DNA of 47,768 nt. Origin: Desulfobacterales bacterium. GTDB taxonomy: Bacteria; Desulfobacterota; Desulfobacteria; Desulfobacterales; G020353555. Under the pieces are notes generated by a model. That model made no database searches, was not told where the DNA came from, and was given only the letters and a program-made list of their open reading frames with translations. The stretch is taken from assembly GCA_020353555.1 (NCBI GenBank), contig CP070697.1, positions 6,100,022 to 6,147,789 of the forward strand, given 5' to 3'. Shown piece by piece: positions 34,318 through 42,978 of this stretch. The position numbers and the translations under genes are program-made. Each line of letters opens with the position of its first letter. The stretch's first letter is position 1.

Positions 34318-34716
34318 GTGAGCGAGGAGAGGCGAGAAAGAAGACGATATCAGCGTGTATATTTTTCAAAGCAGGATGAATTGGTCGCAATGCTGCAATC
34401 ATCCGACAGGCAAGAAACGCGGCTGTCGGCGCGTGTTAAGGATTTGGGGGCAGGGGGGGTCGGCTTTACGATTCAGCGCGACCAAGAAAGCGGCATACTT
34501 CCAGGTGCCCAATTTACGATTCAAGCGATTCAGGGCTCCGACCAATTAGCATTTATAACTGATTTAAAGGTGGAAGTCAGGTGGGTGTTAAGCCTTGAGT
34601 GGTTGGAGAATGTCGGATTCGGCTGCGAATTCGTCGATACGCCCCCGGCGGTCGGAGAAGCAATCAAAAAATATGTCGAAACCTGGGCAGAGGCGTCAAG
34701 CCCCACGAACGCGTAA
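34318..34716 (+). CDS. PilZ-domain protein
   Basis: A 132-aa protein with a GTG start behind GGGAGG. It begins with an Arg/Glu-rich stretch, RRERRRYQR, that includes the PilZ RxxxR c-di-GMP contact. The beta-barrel follows with VKDLGAGGVGF, where the usual D/N-x-S-x-x-G reads D-L-G-A-G-G, so the Ser is replaced by Gly. Later VEVRWVLSLEWLENVGFGCEF is the typical PilZ end strand. Binding of c-di-GMP is likely but may be weakened. It is placed before the chemosensory cluster with a 679-bp gap, and it could couple c-di-GMP made by the PleD-like and other enzymes to pili or to the array. Confidence 0.85.
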   Translation: MSEERRERRRYQRVYFSKQDELVAMLQSSDRQETRLSARVKDLGAGGVGFTIQRDQESGILPGAQFTIQAIQGSDQLAFITDLKVEVRWVLSLEWLENVGFGCEFVDTPPAVGEAIKKYVETWAEASSPTNA

Positions 34717-35395
34717 CGATTTAGCTGTTCGCAAACATATACGTATGGTTGGCAAATCTAGGGCCATCCCTTCGGGTGGTGGCGCGATTTTCCCTTTCAG
34801 GGCTGGGCGAGGTTCATCCGGGGCGCCGTGATTCTCGCCACGCATGTTCGGCACTTGATGGGGAAGCGGGAATGCAGGACAAACGCAGCCAAAACCCTTT
34901 GACTATTTTTTGAATTCGCTCGCGGACGTATTTGCCGGTCGCATCATCGTCGTTCTCCTTTCCGGGGCCGATGTCGGTGATTTGAGAGGATTGACGCGGG
35001 TCAAAGAAGCACACGGTCATATTATTGTCTAGGAGCCCGCTTCTTGTATGGTACCTTTGGCGCTTGCAGGCGTCATCCAGGCCGGGTTGAGCAGCAGGAT
35101 AATCGCGCCGGATAAAATAGTGAACCAGATTTTGGATTTCCTGTGATATTTTTAATTTCCCCGTAAAGGTTTTGGCCCAACACACCGATATATAATTTAG
35201 CATCAGATTTTGATTGGTTGAGTATTCGAAACCCAAAAATCAGGGAAGCCTGACAGACCAAACGGTAAAGCTCCGGTATTTCACGAGAAGGTCCCTGCGA
35301 GCCGTTTCTTAAACTCAATAAACGATCAACGCGACAGAGATAGCTTTCGTTCTCATAAAGACTTAAGAATGGGATGAGCAATTCAAAACAAGCCT
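34717..35395. other. Long intergenic region before the chemosensory cluster
   Basis: About 680 bp without a convincing gene. Minus-strand frames of 140 and 102 codons at 34814-35381 have no clear ribosome site or recognised domain and may be chance or remains of a gene. Short hairpins (CCA-CCC-TTC-GGG-TGG near 34764-34780, CCC-TTTCA-GGG near 34792-34802) follow the PilZ gene and could end its transcript. A promoter for the cluster should lie in 35240-35395, but I could not assign boxes. Confidence 0.35.
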
Positions 35396-36772
35396 ATGGA
35401 AAATATTGCGCCCACATGGGAAACTAAGACCATCGGTTTCATGCATGGCTTTACTTTGAGCAACTTTCTGCAATATGTAGAAATGGAGGAGAAAACCTGT
35501 ACGCTCAAGATCACTTTGGATGGGAAATCCGGGTATCTGCACTTTGAAGATGGCACATTGATTAATGCGGACGAAAACGGCCTGAAAGGGGAAACCGTTG
35601 CTCTAAGAATAATCGGTTGGGAAGACGCGCAAATTGAAGTGCAGGATGCCGCCGCGGGTGTTCAAAAAGAAATTGAGACCTCACTGTCGGGGTTATTGCT
35701 GGAAGCCGCTAGACTCAAAGATGAGAGCGATGAGGTCGTTGAAGATGAAACTGTGGTTGAACAGGGCATTCTACTAGCAGAAAGACAGCGTTTCAGAGAA
35801 GCTATGATGGTCTTGACGAAATTCTTAAAAGCCCATCCGCAAAACCATAAGGGATGGTTGTGGTATTCGCGCTGTGCCGGCAGTCTAAAATCGATCGAAG
35901 CCGCCCTCAAGCGTGCATCTCAAGCTGCGCCTGACGACCCCGAGGTCCTCCGGGAAATCGAAAAGCTCCAGTTGGCCAAGACCCGACTGGGCGAAGGGCC
36001 AGTTCGACGTTGTCCGTTTTGTTGGTCGCCATTGGATCGCAAGGCGTTTCAATGCGGATTTTGCGGAGCCGATCAAATAATTGTGAAAGCGAGAATAATG
36101 TTCCCGCGGAGGAAGGTGCAAGAAGAGGTTCTGCGAGACGCCTTCACCAGATTCGCGAACGTTATTGCTTTGGAAAAAAATGTCAATGCGATCTATTATT
36201 TGTGCATGGCCCATTATAACCTGAATCAGTTAAATGAAGTGTTGGACCTGTTAAACCAGGCGGTCAAAATTGCTCCGGAGAAGAAATTCTTTAGCGAACA
36301 ACTCAATCTAATTCTGAATTATATGGCCTCCGCAACGGCGACATACGAAACTGCTCGTCCGGATCGACCGACCGATCCGAAGCCCAGGGCCTCCGAAAAA
36401 GGGGTCAACAATAAAAAGAAGGTTCTGGTGGTTGAGGATAGCTCCACAACCCGCAAGGTTATCGTCTTGACCCTGAGCCAGCGCGGCTACACCGTCATAG
36501 AAGCGCAGGACGGGTTGGAGGCCCTGAGCAAGTTAAATGAAGAAAAGCCTGATATGGTCCTGTTGGATATCATCCTCCCGCAAATGGATGGCTACAAAAT
36601 CCTTTCGATTATAAGAGAAAATAAAGACTTCAAAAATACGCCGGTCATCATGTTGACCAGCAAAGATGGCATTTTAAACAAAGTCAAAAGCAAACTGGCC
36701 GGTTCAACGGCGCACCTGACGAAACCATTCACTCCCGAAGATCTAGTTTACACCATTGAGAAATATCTGTAA
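35396..36772 (+). CDS. DUF4388-TPR-zinc ribbon-receiver protein (PatA/PilG-like)
   Basis: A 458-aa protein with four parts. Residues about 13-105 form a DUF4388 (PATAN-like) domain, LSNFLQYVEMEEKTCTLKITL then GYLHFEDGTLINADENG. Then a TPR-like helical segment at about 120-195, a zinc-ribbon CPFCW...CGFCG at about 207-225, further TPR-like helices to about 300, and a receiver at about 340-458 (VVEDSSTTRK, LLDIILPQMDGY, LTKPF). It resembles the response regulators of twitching chemosensory systems with added input domains. The ATG at 35396 has no clear ribosome site; the Met 15 codons later is a possible alternative. Its 3' end overlaps the CheW-like gene by 17 bp. Confidence 0.85.
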   Translation: MENIAPTWETKTIGFMHGFTLSNFLQYVEMEEKTCTLKITLDGKSGYLHFEDGTLINADENGLKGETVALRIIGWEDAQIEVQDAAAGVQKEIETSLSGLLLEAARLKDESDEVVEDETVVEQGILLAERQRFREAMMVLTKFLKAHPQNHKGWLWYSRCAGSLKSIEAALKRASQAAPDDPEVLREIEKLQLAKTRLGEGPVRRCPFCWSPLDRKAFQCGFCGADQIIVKARIMFPRRKVQEEVLRDAFTRFANVIALEKNVNAIYYLCMAHYNLNQLNEVLDLLNQAVKIAPEKKFFSEQLNLILNYMASATATYETARPDRPTDPKPRASEKGVNNKKKVLVVEDSSTTRKVIVLTLSQRGYTVIEAQDGLEALSKLNEEKPDMVLLDIILPQMDGYKILSIIRENKDFKNTPVIMLTSKDGILNKVKSKLAGSTAHLTKPFTPEDLVYTIEKYL

Positions 36773-37334
36773 GCAATCCACTCGAGAGCCTACTTGGCCG
36801 CCCTTGGATGAACTGATTGGCGAAATTGACAGGGAACTTCAGGCAGGTCGGGAACCTTGCTGCGACGAACATAAATCCCAATCCGAGCGGCAGCAATTCA
36901 TAGAATTTCTTCTAAATGAAGTGGTTCTGGCCATTCGGTTAAGCAGCGCTTTGGAAATATGCCCCTCTTATGAGATTACCCCACTTCCGAATCTGCCGGA
37001 AGGGGTGCTGGGGGTCTGCAATATCCGCGGAGAAATCATTTCCGTGGTGGATCTAAAACGCTATTTGCGGATGTCGGCGGGCGGATTCAACGCACCTAAT
37101 CCCTTAATTGTGATCCGCAGCAACGTTTTGAAGACCGCCATCATGGTCGATAAAATCCAGGGTCTTCTATCTGTGGTGCAATTCGACCCGCGATTACAGG
37201 CTAGTCCTATTGCCGCCAAGGAGATTTCACCGTACCTCTCCGGGGTATTTGCTTCCGGTGATAGGTTGGTTCACCTGATCAGTTCAGAGAAATTACTGTC
37301 TGCGCTTCGCGGGAGTGCATTTAAAGCCGAGTAG
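36756..37334 (+). CDS. CheW-like adaptor 1
   Basis: A 192-aa protein in which residues about 50-185 form a CheW domain (FIEFLLNEVVLAIRLSSALEI, then LPNLPEGVLGVCNIRGEIISVVDLKRYL). The frame overlaps the upstream receiver gene by 17 bp and would need a TTG start at 36756. A second TTG at 36804 is possible; neither has a good ribosome site, so the start is uncertain and translation may be coupled. It should link a receptor to the CheA encoded downstream. It is one of three CheW-like proteins in the cluster. A stem-loop region follows it. Confidence 0.82.
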   Translation: MRNICKQSTREPTWPPLDELIGEIDRELQAGREPCCDEHKSQSERQQFIEFLLNEVVLAIRLSSALEICPSYEITPLPNLPEGVLGVCNIRGEIISVVDLKRYLRMSAGGFNAPNPLIVIRSNVLKTAIMVDKIQGLLSVVQFDPRLQASPIAAKEISPYLSGVFASGDRLVHLISSEKLLSALRGSAFKAE

Positions 37335-37368
37335 CTAGTGCCAGGGCGGAAAGTCCAATTCTAGGAAG

Positions 37369-37418
37369 GTTGGGTTGGGCCGAGCCGCTAAGTTCAGTCC
37401 CGTCCCTCAACTCAACCG
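37369..37418 (+). terminator. Stem-loop between CheW 1 and the CheA gene
   Basis: GGTTGGGTTGGG (37369-37380) pairs with CTCAACTCAACC (37407-37418) through 12 pairs, two of them G-U, with a 26-nt loop. GGCTAGTTTT follows directly, giving a short T-run. It could be a partial terminator or an mRNA processing or stability site in the operon. Confidence 0.42.
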
Positions 37419-37545
37419 GCTAGTTTTAGCTATCGGTGAAAAATAACTTCAAAAGGGCGAAACCCGACAAAGGAATCGGAAGGGTTACCGGCCAGACGGA
37501 AGTTAGGTATCCGATTTCATGTTGTTCGATTTCAGGAGGCCGTTA

Positions 37546-40500
37546 ATGCCCAGATCATCCCGTGACGAAATCGTCAAAGATTTTGTTGCCGAGCTGCAAA
37601 GCTACATTCCGACTCTGGTGCGGAATATCGAAACCCTGAAGAAAGACCCGGAGCATAAAGATGCTTTCGAGGAACTGCATCGGCTGGTGCACACCATCAA
37701 AGGAGCGGCGTCTTTGGTCGGAATTGCGGGGTTAAGCCATATGGCGCTGCCCATGGAAGAAGCACTTGATGATATCACCACAGGGGCGCTCGAGTTTACA
37801 GATGAGCTCTTCGACGCCATGGCGCAAACGGTTTGCGGTTTTGAAACTTATGCCGGGAGACTTTTGGCAGACGGGATGGATCAACAGGCACTGGTTGAAA
37901 AAGCGGTAACGTACTTTCGGCGCCTGCGCAATCTCTCCTTAAACAGCGACCCCGAAAACGCATCGAGGGAAGCTGGCCAGCCTAATGGCAATATCCAGCC
38001 TTCGCGCGAAGAAGGTGCAGACGACATTGGAGCTGACGATTTTCCGGTGACAATGGATGATATACCTGCCATTGATCTGACAGGAGAAACGATTAGCCTT
38101 TCGGCGAACGGCCTGGAAGACTTTGACACCCTGGCCGTTTGCGGCAATCTAAACGACCCTTCGGACGCACCCGAGGCGGCGATTGGAATGGAAGGAACGG
38201 TCGGAGCGCTGGAAAATGGTAATGAGCGATCTTGGGATTTACCCCAGGATGAATTGCTGGCGAGTTTTTATCAAGAAGCCGAAGAGCATCTGCAGGATCT
38301 GGGGCGCGCTCTGATTGTGCTTGAATCCCAGGTGCCGGATGCAATTGCAACGTCTGCGTCCCATCGCGAGTGCATTCGACAGATCCGACGCGCGGTGCAT
38401 ACCATCAAAGGTGCAGCAGCGGTTATAGGGCGCCCGGAGATTTCGGCTTGGGCGCATGCGGTCGAGGATCTGCTGGATTGGCTGCATGAGGAAGCTTCGG
38501 AAGTTACGCCGGTGATTATCGCAACACTGGCTGAATCCTCAGACCTGCTCGAACAATTCGTGACCGATCCCCAAACGGTCGATCACCAGAGAGTCAGTAT
38601 TCTGAAGCGCAGTTTTGATCAAATCATGGGTCCGCGGTCAGCCGCAAGGAACGATAATGTCCCTGCTTTCAAGCGTGACGCGGAAAATGAAGAAAGCTTC
38701 TCGGAGATGCCTGCAGAGAGCGAGAAAGAGTTCCTAGAGACTCTCCTCGAAGGCTCGAAAACGGATGCGGCTTCATTGTCGGCGTCGCACGCCAAAACAC
38801 TCAGAGTGGGCCTGGACCGTGTGGATGCCTTAGTCAATCTGGCAGGGGAGATGAACATTGCATTTAGCGCCCTTGAGCGGAAGATGGGCGTCATGCTGGA
38901 ATCGATCGGAGATCTGGAGCGCTCATGCGATCGTCTTCGAAAGACCGCTCACGATTTGGAGGTGGGGTATGAAGTCAAGGCCATTCAGCACCCCGGCAGC
39001 GCGCACAGAATACCGCCGGCCGCTTCATCTCTTTCAGATTCGGTGGCCGCCGATTTGGCCGATTTTGATTTGCTGGAACTGGATCGATATTCGGAGTTCA
39101 ATCTGATTATTCGCAGCCTGAATGAAGCGGTGCTTGATGTCGGGGCCGTTCATAACCGCCTTACCAACTTTTATAATGATTTCGACAGCCATCTTAACGA
39201 GCAGCGCGTGCTTGTCAGTGAACTGCAGGATAAGATCATGCGGGTGCGGATGACGCCCATGACGATGATTACCAACCGCCTTCACCGGACTGTGCGTGAA
39301 ACCGCTGCCAAGTTGGGCAAAAAAGCCAGACTTGTCATCAAGGGCGAAGAAATTGAACTCGACCGTATGGTTTGGGAAAAGCTCTCCGACCCGTTGATGC
39401 ATTTGTTGCGCAATGCCGTGGATCATGGGATCGAGTTCCCGGTCCAGCGTGAGGTCAAGGCTAAACCGGCGGTGGGAACCGTGAAAGTGATCGCATCCTA
39501 CGAAGGCAACCAAGTGGCCATTCGTATCAGCGACGACGGGGCCGGACTCGATTACGAGGCGATCCGGAAGACGGCGCTTCACAGGAATTTGGTCGGCAAG
39601 CCCGACGCCAGGTCCGAGGATGAGCTGGCCGCTTTGATATTTCAGCCTGGATTGAGCAGCCGTAGGGATGTCAGCGAAATTTCAGGACGCGGAGTGGGCT
39701 TGGATGTCGTCAAGGAAAATATTGCCGCGCTTCAAGGTACGATTCGGGTTTCGACTTTCCCGGAGGACCAGGGGGTGCAGTTTTGCCTGCGAATTCCGTT
39801 GACCCTGGCTGTCATTCGCGCCTTGTTATTTACCGTCAATGGCCGGACTTATGCGTTGGCTCTCAATCAGATCAAAGAAATCATGCGCATTCCCTCTGAA
39901 AACATCATCCATGCGAAGCACAAAGCGGTGCGCATCGACGCTGAGATAATTCCTTTACACTATCTATCCGAAGCTTTGAGTTCGTGCGGTCAGAGTGGCG
40001 ACGTCCCCGCCACCGCGGAGAATCCCCTCACGCTGGTCGTCGAGACCGGAGAATGGCGCGGAGCCGTCGTCATCGACGCCCTTAACGCACAGCGAGAAAT
40101 TGTCATCAAAAACTTGGGATCCCATCTTGCTTCGGTCAAGGGCATCGCGGGGGCGACCATCATGGGAGACGGTAAAGTCGTTCCGATCCTGAATGTGGAC
40201 GAGTTATTCGGTTCCGATGGGGTTGGGCGAGAGGGTGTGGTGGCTGAAACGAGGTCGATAGTGGAAAAACCGTTGGAAATACTGGTTGTTGACGATTCGG
40301 TCAGTATTCGCCAAGTGGTGGTGGGTTTGCTCCGGAGGCAGGGATGGCAGACACGAACGGCTCGTGACGGAATCGAGGCATTGGAAAAGGTAGATGAAAG
40401 CCAACCGGATTTAATCCTCCTGGATGTCGAGATGCCGAAAATGAATGGCTATGAATTCATGAGGGCCCTCCAAGCCCGACCCGCTTCTCGGAAAATACCC

Positions 40501-40644
40501 ATCGTGATGCTGACATCGCGCACAGCCCCTAAGCACCGGCAAAAAGCGGCCACTCTGGGAGCTAAGGGTTTTATCGTGAAACCGTACGAGAATGAAAAAT
40601 TAATTGCCCTCATTCAACACGTAATCGGCGTAGCTGGCAAATAG
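37546..40644 (+). CDS. Hybrid chemosensory histidine kinase CheA/ChpA-like (Hpt-Hpt-CheA-REC)
   Basis: A 1032-aa protein starting at the ATG behind AGGAGG. It has Hpt domain 1 with His49 (LVHTIKGAASLVG) and Hpt domain 2 with His285 (VHTIKGAAAVIG). After a linker come the CheA dimerisation helices (about 420-560), a HATPase (about 565-755; HLLRNAVDHGIE, DDGAGL, SGRGVGLDVVKEN), a CheW domain (about 760-890) and a C-terminal receiver (about 908-1030; LVVDDSVSIRQ, LILLDVEMPK, IVKPY). Both histidines and the receiver Asp are kept. The layout resembles ChpA/PilL of the type IV pilus Pil-Chp system with fewer Hpt copies. It should phosphorylate the encoded receivers under receptor control. Confidence 0.93.
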   Translation: MPRSSRDEIVKDFVAELQSYIPTLVRNIETLKKDPEHKDAFEELHRLVHTIKGAASLVGIAGLSHMALPMEEALDDITTGALEFTDELFDAMAQTVCGFETYAGRLLADGMDQQALVEKAVTYFRRLRNLSLNSDPENASREAGQPNGNIQPSREEGADDIGADDFPVTMDDIPAIDLTGETISLSANGLEDFDTLAVCGNLNDPSDAPEAAIGMEGTVGALENGNERSWDLPQDELLASFYQEAEEHLQDLGRALIVLESQVPDAIATSASHRECIRQIRRAVHTIKGAAAVIGRPEISAWAHAVEDLLDWLHEEASEVTPVIIATLAESSDLLEQFVTDPQTVDHQRVSILKRSFDQIMGPRSAARNDNVPAFKRDAENEESFSEMPAESEKEFLETLLEGSKTDAASLSASHAKTLRVGLDRVDALVNLAGEMNIAFSALERKMGVMLESIGDLERSCDRLRKTAHDLEVGYEVKAIQHPGSAHRIPPAASSLSDSVAADLADFDLLELDRYSEFNLIIRSLNEAVLDVGAVHNRLTNFYNDFDSHLNEQRVLVSELQDKIMRVRMTPMTMITNRLHRTVRETAAKLGKKARLVIKGEEIELDRMVWEKLSDPLMHLLRNAVDHGIEFPVQREVKAKPAVGTVKVIASYEGNQVAIRISDDGAGLDYEAIRKTALHRNLVGKPDARSEDELAALIFQPGLSSRRDVSEISGRGVGLDVVKENIAALQGTIRVSTFPEDQGVQFCLRIPLTLAVIRALLFTVNGRTYALALNQIKEIMRIPSENIIHAKHKAVRIDAEIIPLHYLSEALSSCGQSGDVPATAENPLTLVVETGEWRGAVVIDALNAQREIVIKNLGSHLASVKGIAGATIMGDGKVVPILNVDELFGSDGVGREGVVAETRSIVEKPLEILVVDDSVSIRQVVVGLLRRQGWQTRTARDGIEALEKVDESQPDLILLDVEMPKMNGYEFMRALQARPASRKIPIVMLTSRTAPKHRQKAATLGAKGFIVKPYENEKLIALIQHVIGVAGK

Positions 40645-40683
40645 ACGGTCCGCGTTCGCGGTACCGCTAAGAGGTCATGCGGC

Positions 40684-41607
40684 ATGCAAAACATCGTTCT
40701 TTTTCAAGCAGGAACCCGACAATTTGGCATTGGAGAGCACCGGATCAGCGGTATTGAAGCGATGAGCAAAGTTGTGCCCGGCAAGTCGCCAAGCGACACA
40801 CCCCGCGCGTTGTTGATCGAGGGGCGAAATATCCCCTTTTATGATCTAGCGGAGCTGCTGGGCGAAAAGGCCGGTTGCGGGAGACAATCCGGGCAAAAGA
40901 TCCTGATCGTCAATGGAAAGACACCCCTTACCCTTCTGGTCGACCGGGTCGATGGTGTGGTCGAAACCGATGAAGATCATATCGCCTTGCTTCCGCCGGT
41001 ATTTAAAGGTCCGGCCTTATCTTGTTTCCCCAGCGTATTGCGAATGGAGCGGCAGCTTATTCTTATCGTCGATCCGGAACAACTCGGCTGTCTCAATGAG
41101 CTGGCGGCTGAAGCCAAAACAGACAGAAGTGTTGAACGGCAGGCACCCGATTCCGACTGTGCGCCGACCGCATCGAATTACTTCTTGAGTCGCCAAGAAA
41201 ACGCACTGCATGTCGTCGACCGTGACAGCGCAATGGAATGCCACAGTGGTGAGGCGACATTCGAAGGCGCCGTTCAACCTGTTCAGGGGGCGCCCGTTAA
41301 GCAGATCGCAGAAAATGACGATTCAGGGTTAGGTCAACGACGTCCCGGAGTGAAATCGGGCCAAGAGATGAAGTCTGCGGACGAATGGGTGACAAAAGCT
41401 TTGGATAGCGCGATTGACCTGCTCAAGCTGGAACCGATGTTGTCGGCCAAAATCCGAAAGTTGGTGGCGGACCAAACCAGAGAGATGTTTGCCCGTGTCC
41501 TGCATAATACCTTGGATTCAAAACTGGCTAAACTCAAAGAGGCTTTGCGGAGCTATCGGAGATCAAAGTCATCGCCTTGCGACAGGATACCGTCTCAGAC
41601 AGCGTAG
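40684..41607 (+). CDS. CheW-like adaptor 2 with helical C-terminal extension
   Basis: A 307-aa protein. Residues 1-135 form a CheW-like domain (LFQAGTRQFGIGEHRISGIEAMS, then LIEGRNIPFYDLAELLGE and MERQLILIVDPEQL). Residues about 140-230 form a low-conservation linker. Residues about 235-300 are helical and charged (AIDLLKLEPMLSAKIRKLVADQTREMFARVLHNTLDSKLAKLKEAL). The extension is unusual for CheW and may contact other cluster members. The gene lies 39 bp after the CheA gene and 30 bp before the next CheW-like gene. Confidence 0.8.
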   Translation: MQNIVLFQAGTRQFGIGEHRISGIEAMSKVVPGKSPSDTPRALLIEGRNIPFYDLAELLGEKAGCGRQSGQKILIVNGKTPLTLLVDRVDGVVETDEDHIALLPPVFKGPALSCFPSVLRMERQLILIVDPEQLGCLNELAAEAKTDRSVERQAPDSDCAPTASNYFLSRQENALHVVDRDSAMECHSGEATFEGAVQPVQGAPVKQIAENDDSGLGQRRPGVKSGQEMKSADEWVTKALDSAIDLLKLEPMLSAKIRKLVADQTREMFARVLHNTLDSKLAKLKEALRSYRRSKSSPCDRIPSQTA

Positions 41608-41637
41608 GACGTCAGCAGAGTTCGGAAGGAAACCGCA

Positions 41638-42132
41638 GTGGTTGCAAGAACCAGCAAAGACCGAACGGTAGCACGGGAAGTACTTATATTTCCAGCGAGA
41701 GCGCCGGAACTAGACGGCGAACCGCTGTTTTTCCTATTCAGTGTTTTTCAAATTGAAGAAATTTTCAGAGAAATAACAGTGTGCCCGGTCCCGTTTTCCC
41801 CTCCTTTTGCCGAGGGTGTTGCGGAGTGGCGTGAACAGGTCTTGCCGGTAATATCATTAGAAGCCTGGCTGGGCCTGGAAACTTTGCCAATGCCGAGGCC
41901 ACAGCGTTTGATGGTTGTGCGGGCGCCCCGATCGGGGAATAATTCCAAGGGGGAATCCATCGGCATTATCCGGGTGACACCGGCCCTGCGCAAGGTGAAG
42001 CTTCCGATCCCATGTGCCTTGGCTCAACCGCATGAATGGTTTTCCGACCGGGCTCTTTTCAAGGGTGTTTATAAATGGGAGGAAGGTCTCTTACTGGTCA
42101 TAGATCTGCAAAATCTGTTGGGCGGGACCTGA
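41638..42132 (+). CDS. CheW-like adaptor 3
   Basis: A 164-aa protein started at GTG 41638 with AAGGAAAC upstream. It is a single divergent CheW-like domain: EVLIFPA, FFLFSVFQIEEIFREITVCPVPFSPPFAEGVAEWREQVLPVISLEAWLG, and FKGVYKWEEGLLLVIDLQNLL, which match the receptor- and kinase-binding strands. The usual GxxNxRGxxxPVxDL reads GVAEWREQVLPVISL, a shift also seen in pilus-type adaptors. It would join a chemoreceptor to CheA. It is the third CheW-like protein of the cluster. Confidence 0.75.
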   Translation: MVARTSKDRTVAREVLIFPARAPELDGEPLFFLFSVFQIEEIFREITVCPVPFSPPFAEGVAEWREQVLPVISLEAWLGLETLPMPRPQRLMVVRAPRSGNNSKGESIGIIRVTPALRKVKLPIPCALAQPHEWFSDRALFKGVYKWEEGLLLVIDLQNLLGGT

Positions 42133-42282
42133 TTTCTCCTATTGGCATAGTACCCTTGTATGTTGCTTGTTGTGTGTTGATCGTTGTTCTACAAAGGATG
42201 TTTTGTTGATTGGTAACTCTGAGCCCAGTGAGCCATAGCATCCGCTATCAACTGAGCCGGACCGAAAAGAGAGATTAATATT

Positions 42283-42438
42283 ATGGGAGTCAATGCCGTC
42301 ATAAAGAAGAATTGGATTGAGGTCCAGAAAAAGCATGATGTCCCGGTGAACGCCATCGGAATTAAAATAGACCCCAAAGACCAAAAAACTCTAAAAGTCT
42401 GGAAAGAGGAAGGCCTTGACCAATTCGTGAAAAAGTAG
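42283..42438 (+). CDS. Conserved-looking 51-aa protein in the chemosensory cluster
   Basis: A short ORF, MGVNAVIKKNWIEVQKKH then a PVNAIGIKIDPKD segment, ending in EGLDQFVKK. GAGAG lies about 9 nt before the ATG. It is Lys-rich with a helix, a short strand and a helix, and it has no membrane segment or signal peptide. I do not recognise a family. Its in-frame codon use, ribosome site and place between CheW 3 and the receiver gene, in the same direction, favour a real gene. It may be a small adaptor or regulator of the array. Confidence 0.55.
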   Translation: MGVNAVIKKNWIEVQKKHDVPVNAIGIKIDPKDQKTLKVWKEEGLDQFVKK

Positions 42439-42534
42439 ACCTCGACTACCCAAATCGCTGAAGGCTAGAATTATTGAGCCTGGTGGTAGAGAATTCATTT
42501 TCGTAACGACAGGTCTTACGTGAGGAGACAAACC

Positions 42535-42900
42535 ATGGCCCCAAATAGAATTCTGATCGTGGAAGATAGCCCCACCGCGATGCGGCAGATCACGGAAATA
42601 CTCCATAACCAAGGCTATGACCTCATTCGTGCCGTGGACGGCGAAGAAGCTTTGGAAAAGGCCCTTCAGGAGAAGCCGCACATCATCCTCTTGGATGTTA
42701 TCCTGCCTAAAAAGAACGGCTTTCAGGTATGCCGGCAGCTAAAAACGACACCGGATACCAAGGACATAAAAATCTTGATGTTGACCAGCAAGTCCCAGGA
42801 CAGCGACTGTTATTGGGGACTGAAGCAAGGAGCAGATGGCTATCTGACCAAGCCCTTTGAAGACGTCGAACTACTCGATAACATCGCTCAACTCCTTTAA
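42535..42900 (+). CDS. Single-domain response regulator (CheY/PilH-like)
   Basis: A 121-aa receiver started at ATG 42535 behind GAGGAG. It has RILIVEDSPTAMRQITE, phosphoacceptor Asp54 in IILLDVILPKKNGF, LTSKSQ and LTKPFED. The EDSPTxxxQ form and position in the cluster fit the PilG/PilH regulators of the Pil-Chp type. It lies directly upstream of the chemoreceptor gene, separated by 78 bp, and should be phosphorylated by the encoded CheA. Confidence 0.9.
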   Translation: MAPNRILIVEDSPTAMRQITEILHNQGYDLIRAVDGEEALEKALQEKPHIILLDVILPKKNGFQVCRQLKTTPDTKDIKILMLTSKSQDSDCYWGLKQGADGYLTKPFEDVELLDNIAQLL

Positions 42901-42978
42901 TGCCGGATCGGACTCGCAAGGTATTTTGCTATAAGTCTTTGACCGCGTAAAGGATCAGCAACCGGGAGGGTTTTTCTT

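Noticed and set aside
34814-35381. Minus-strand frames of 140 and 102 codons before the chemosensory cluster
   Set aside because: No ribosome site or firm domain; a vague sensor-like look was not enough to call a gene or pseudogene.
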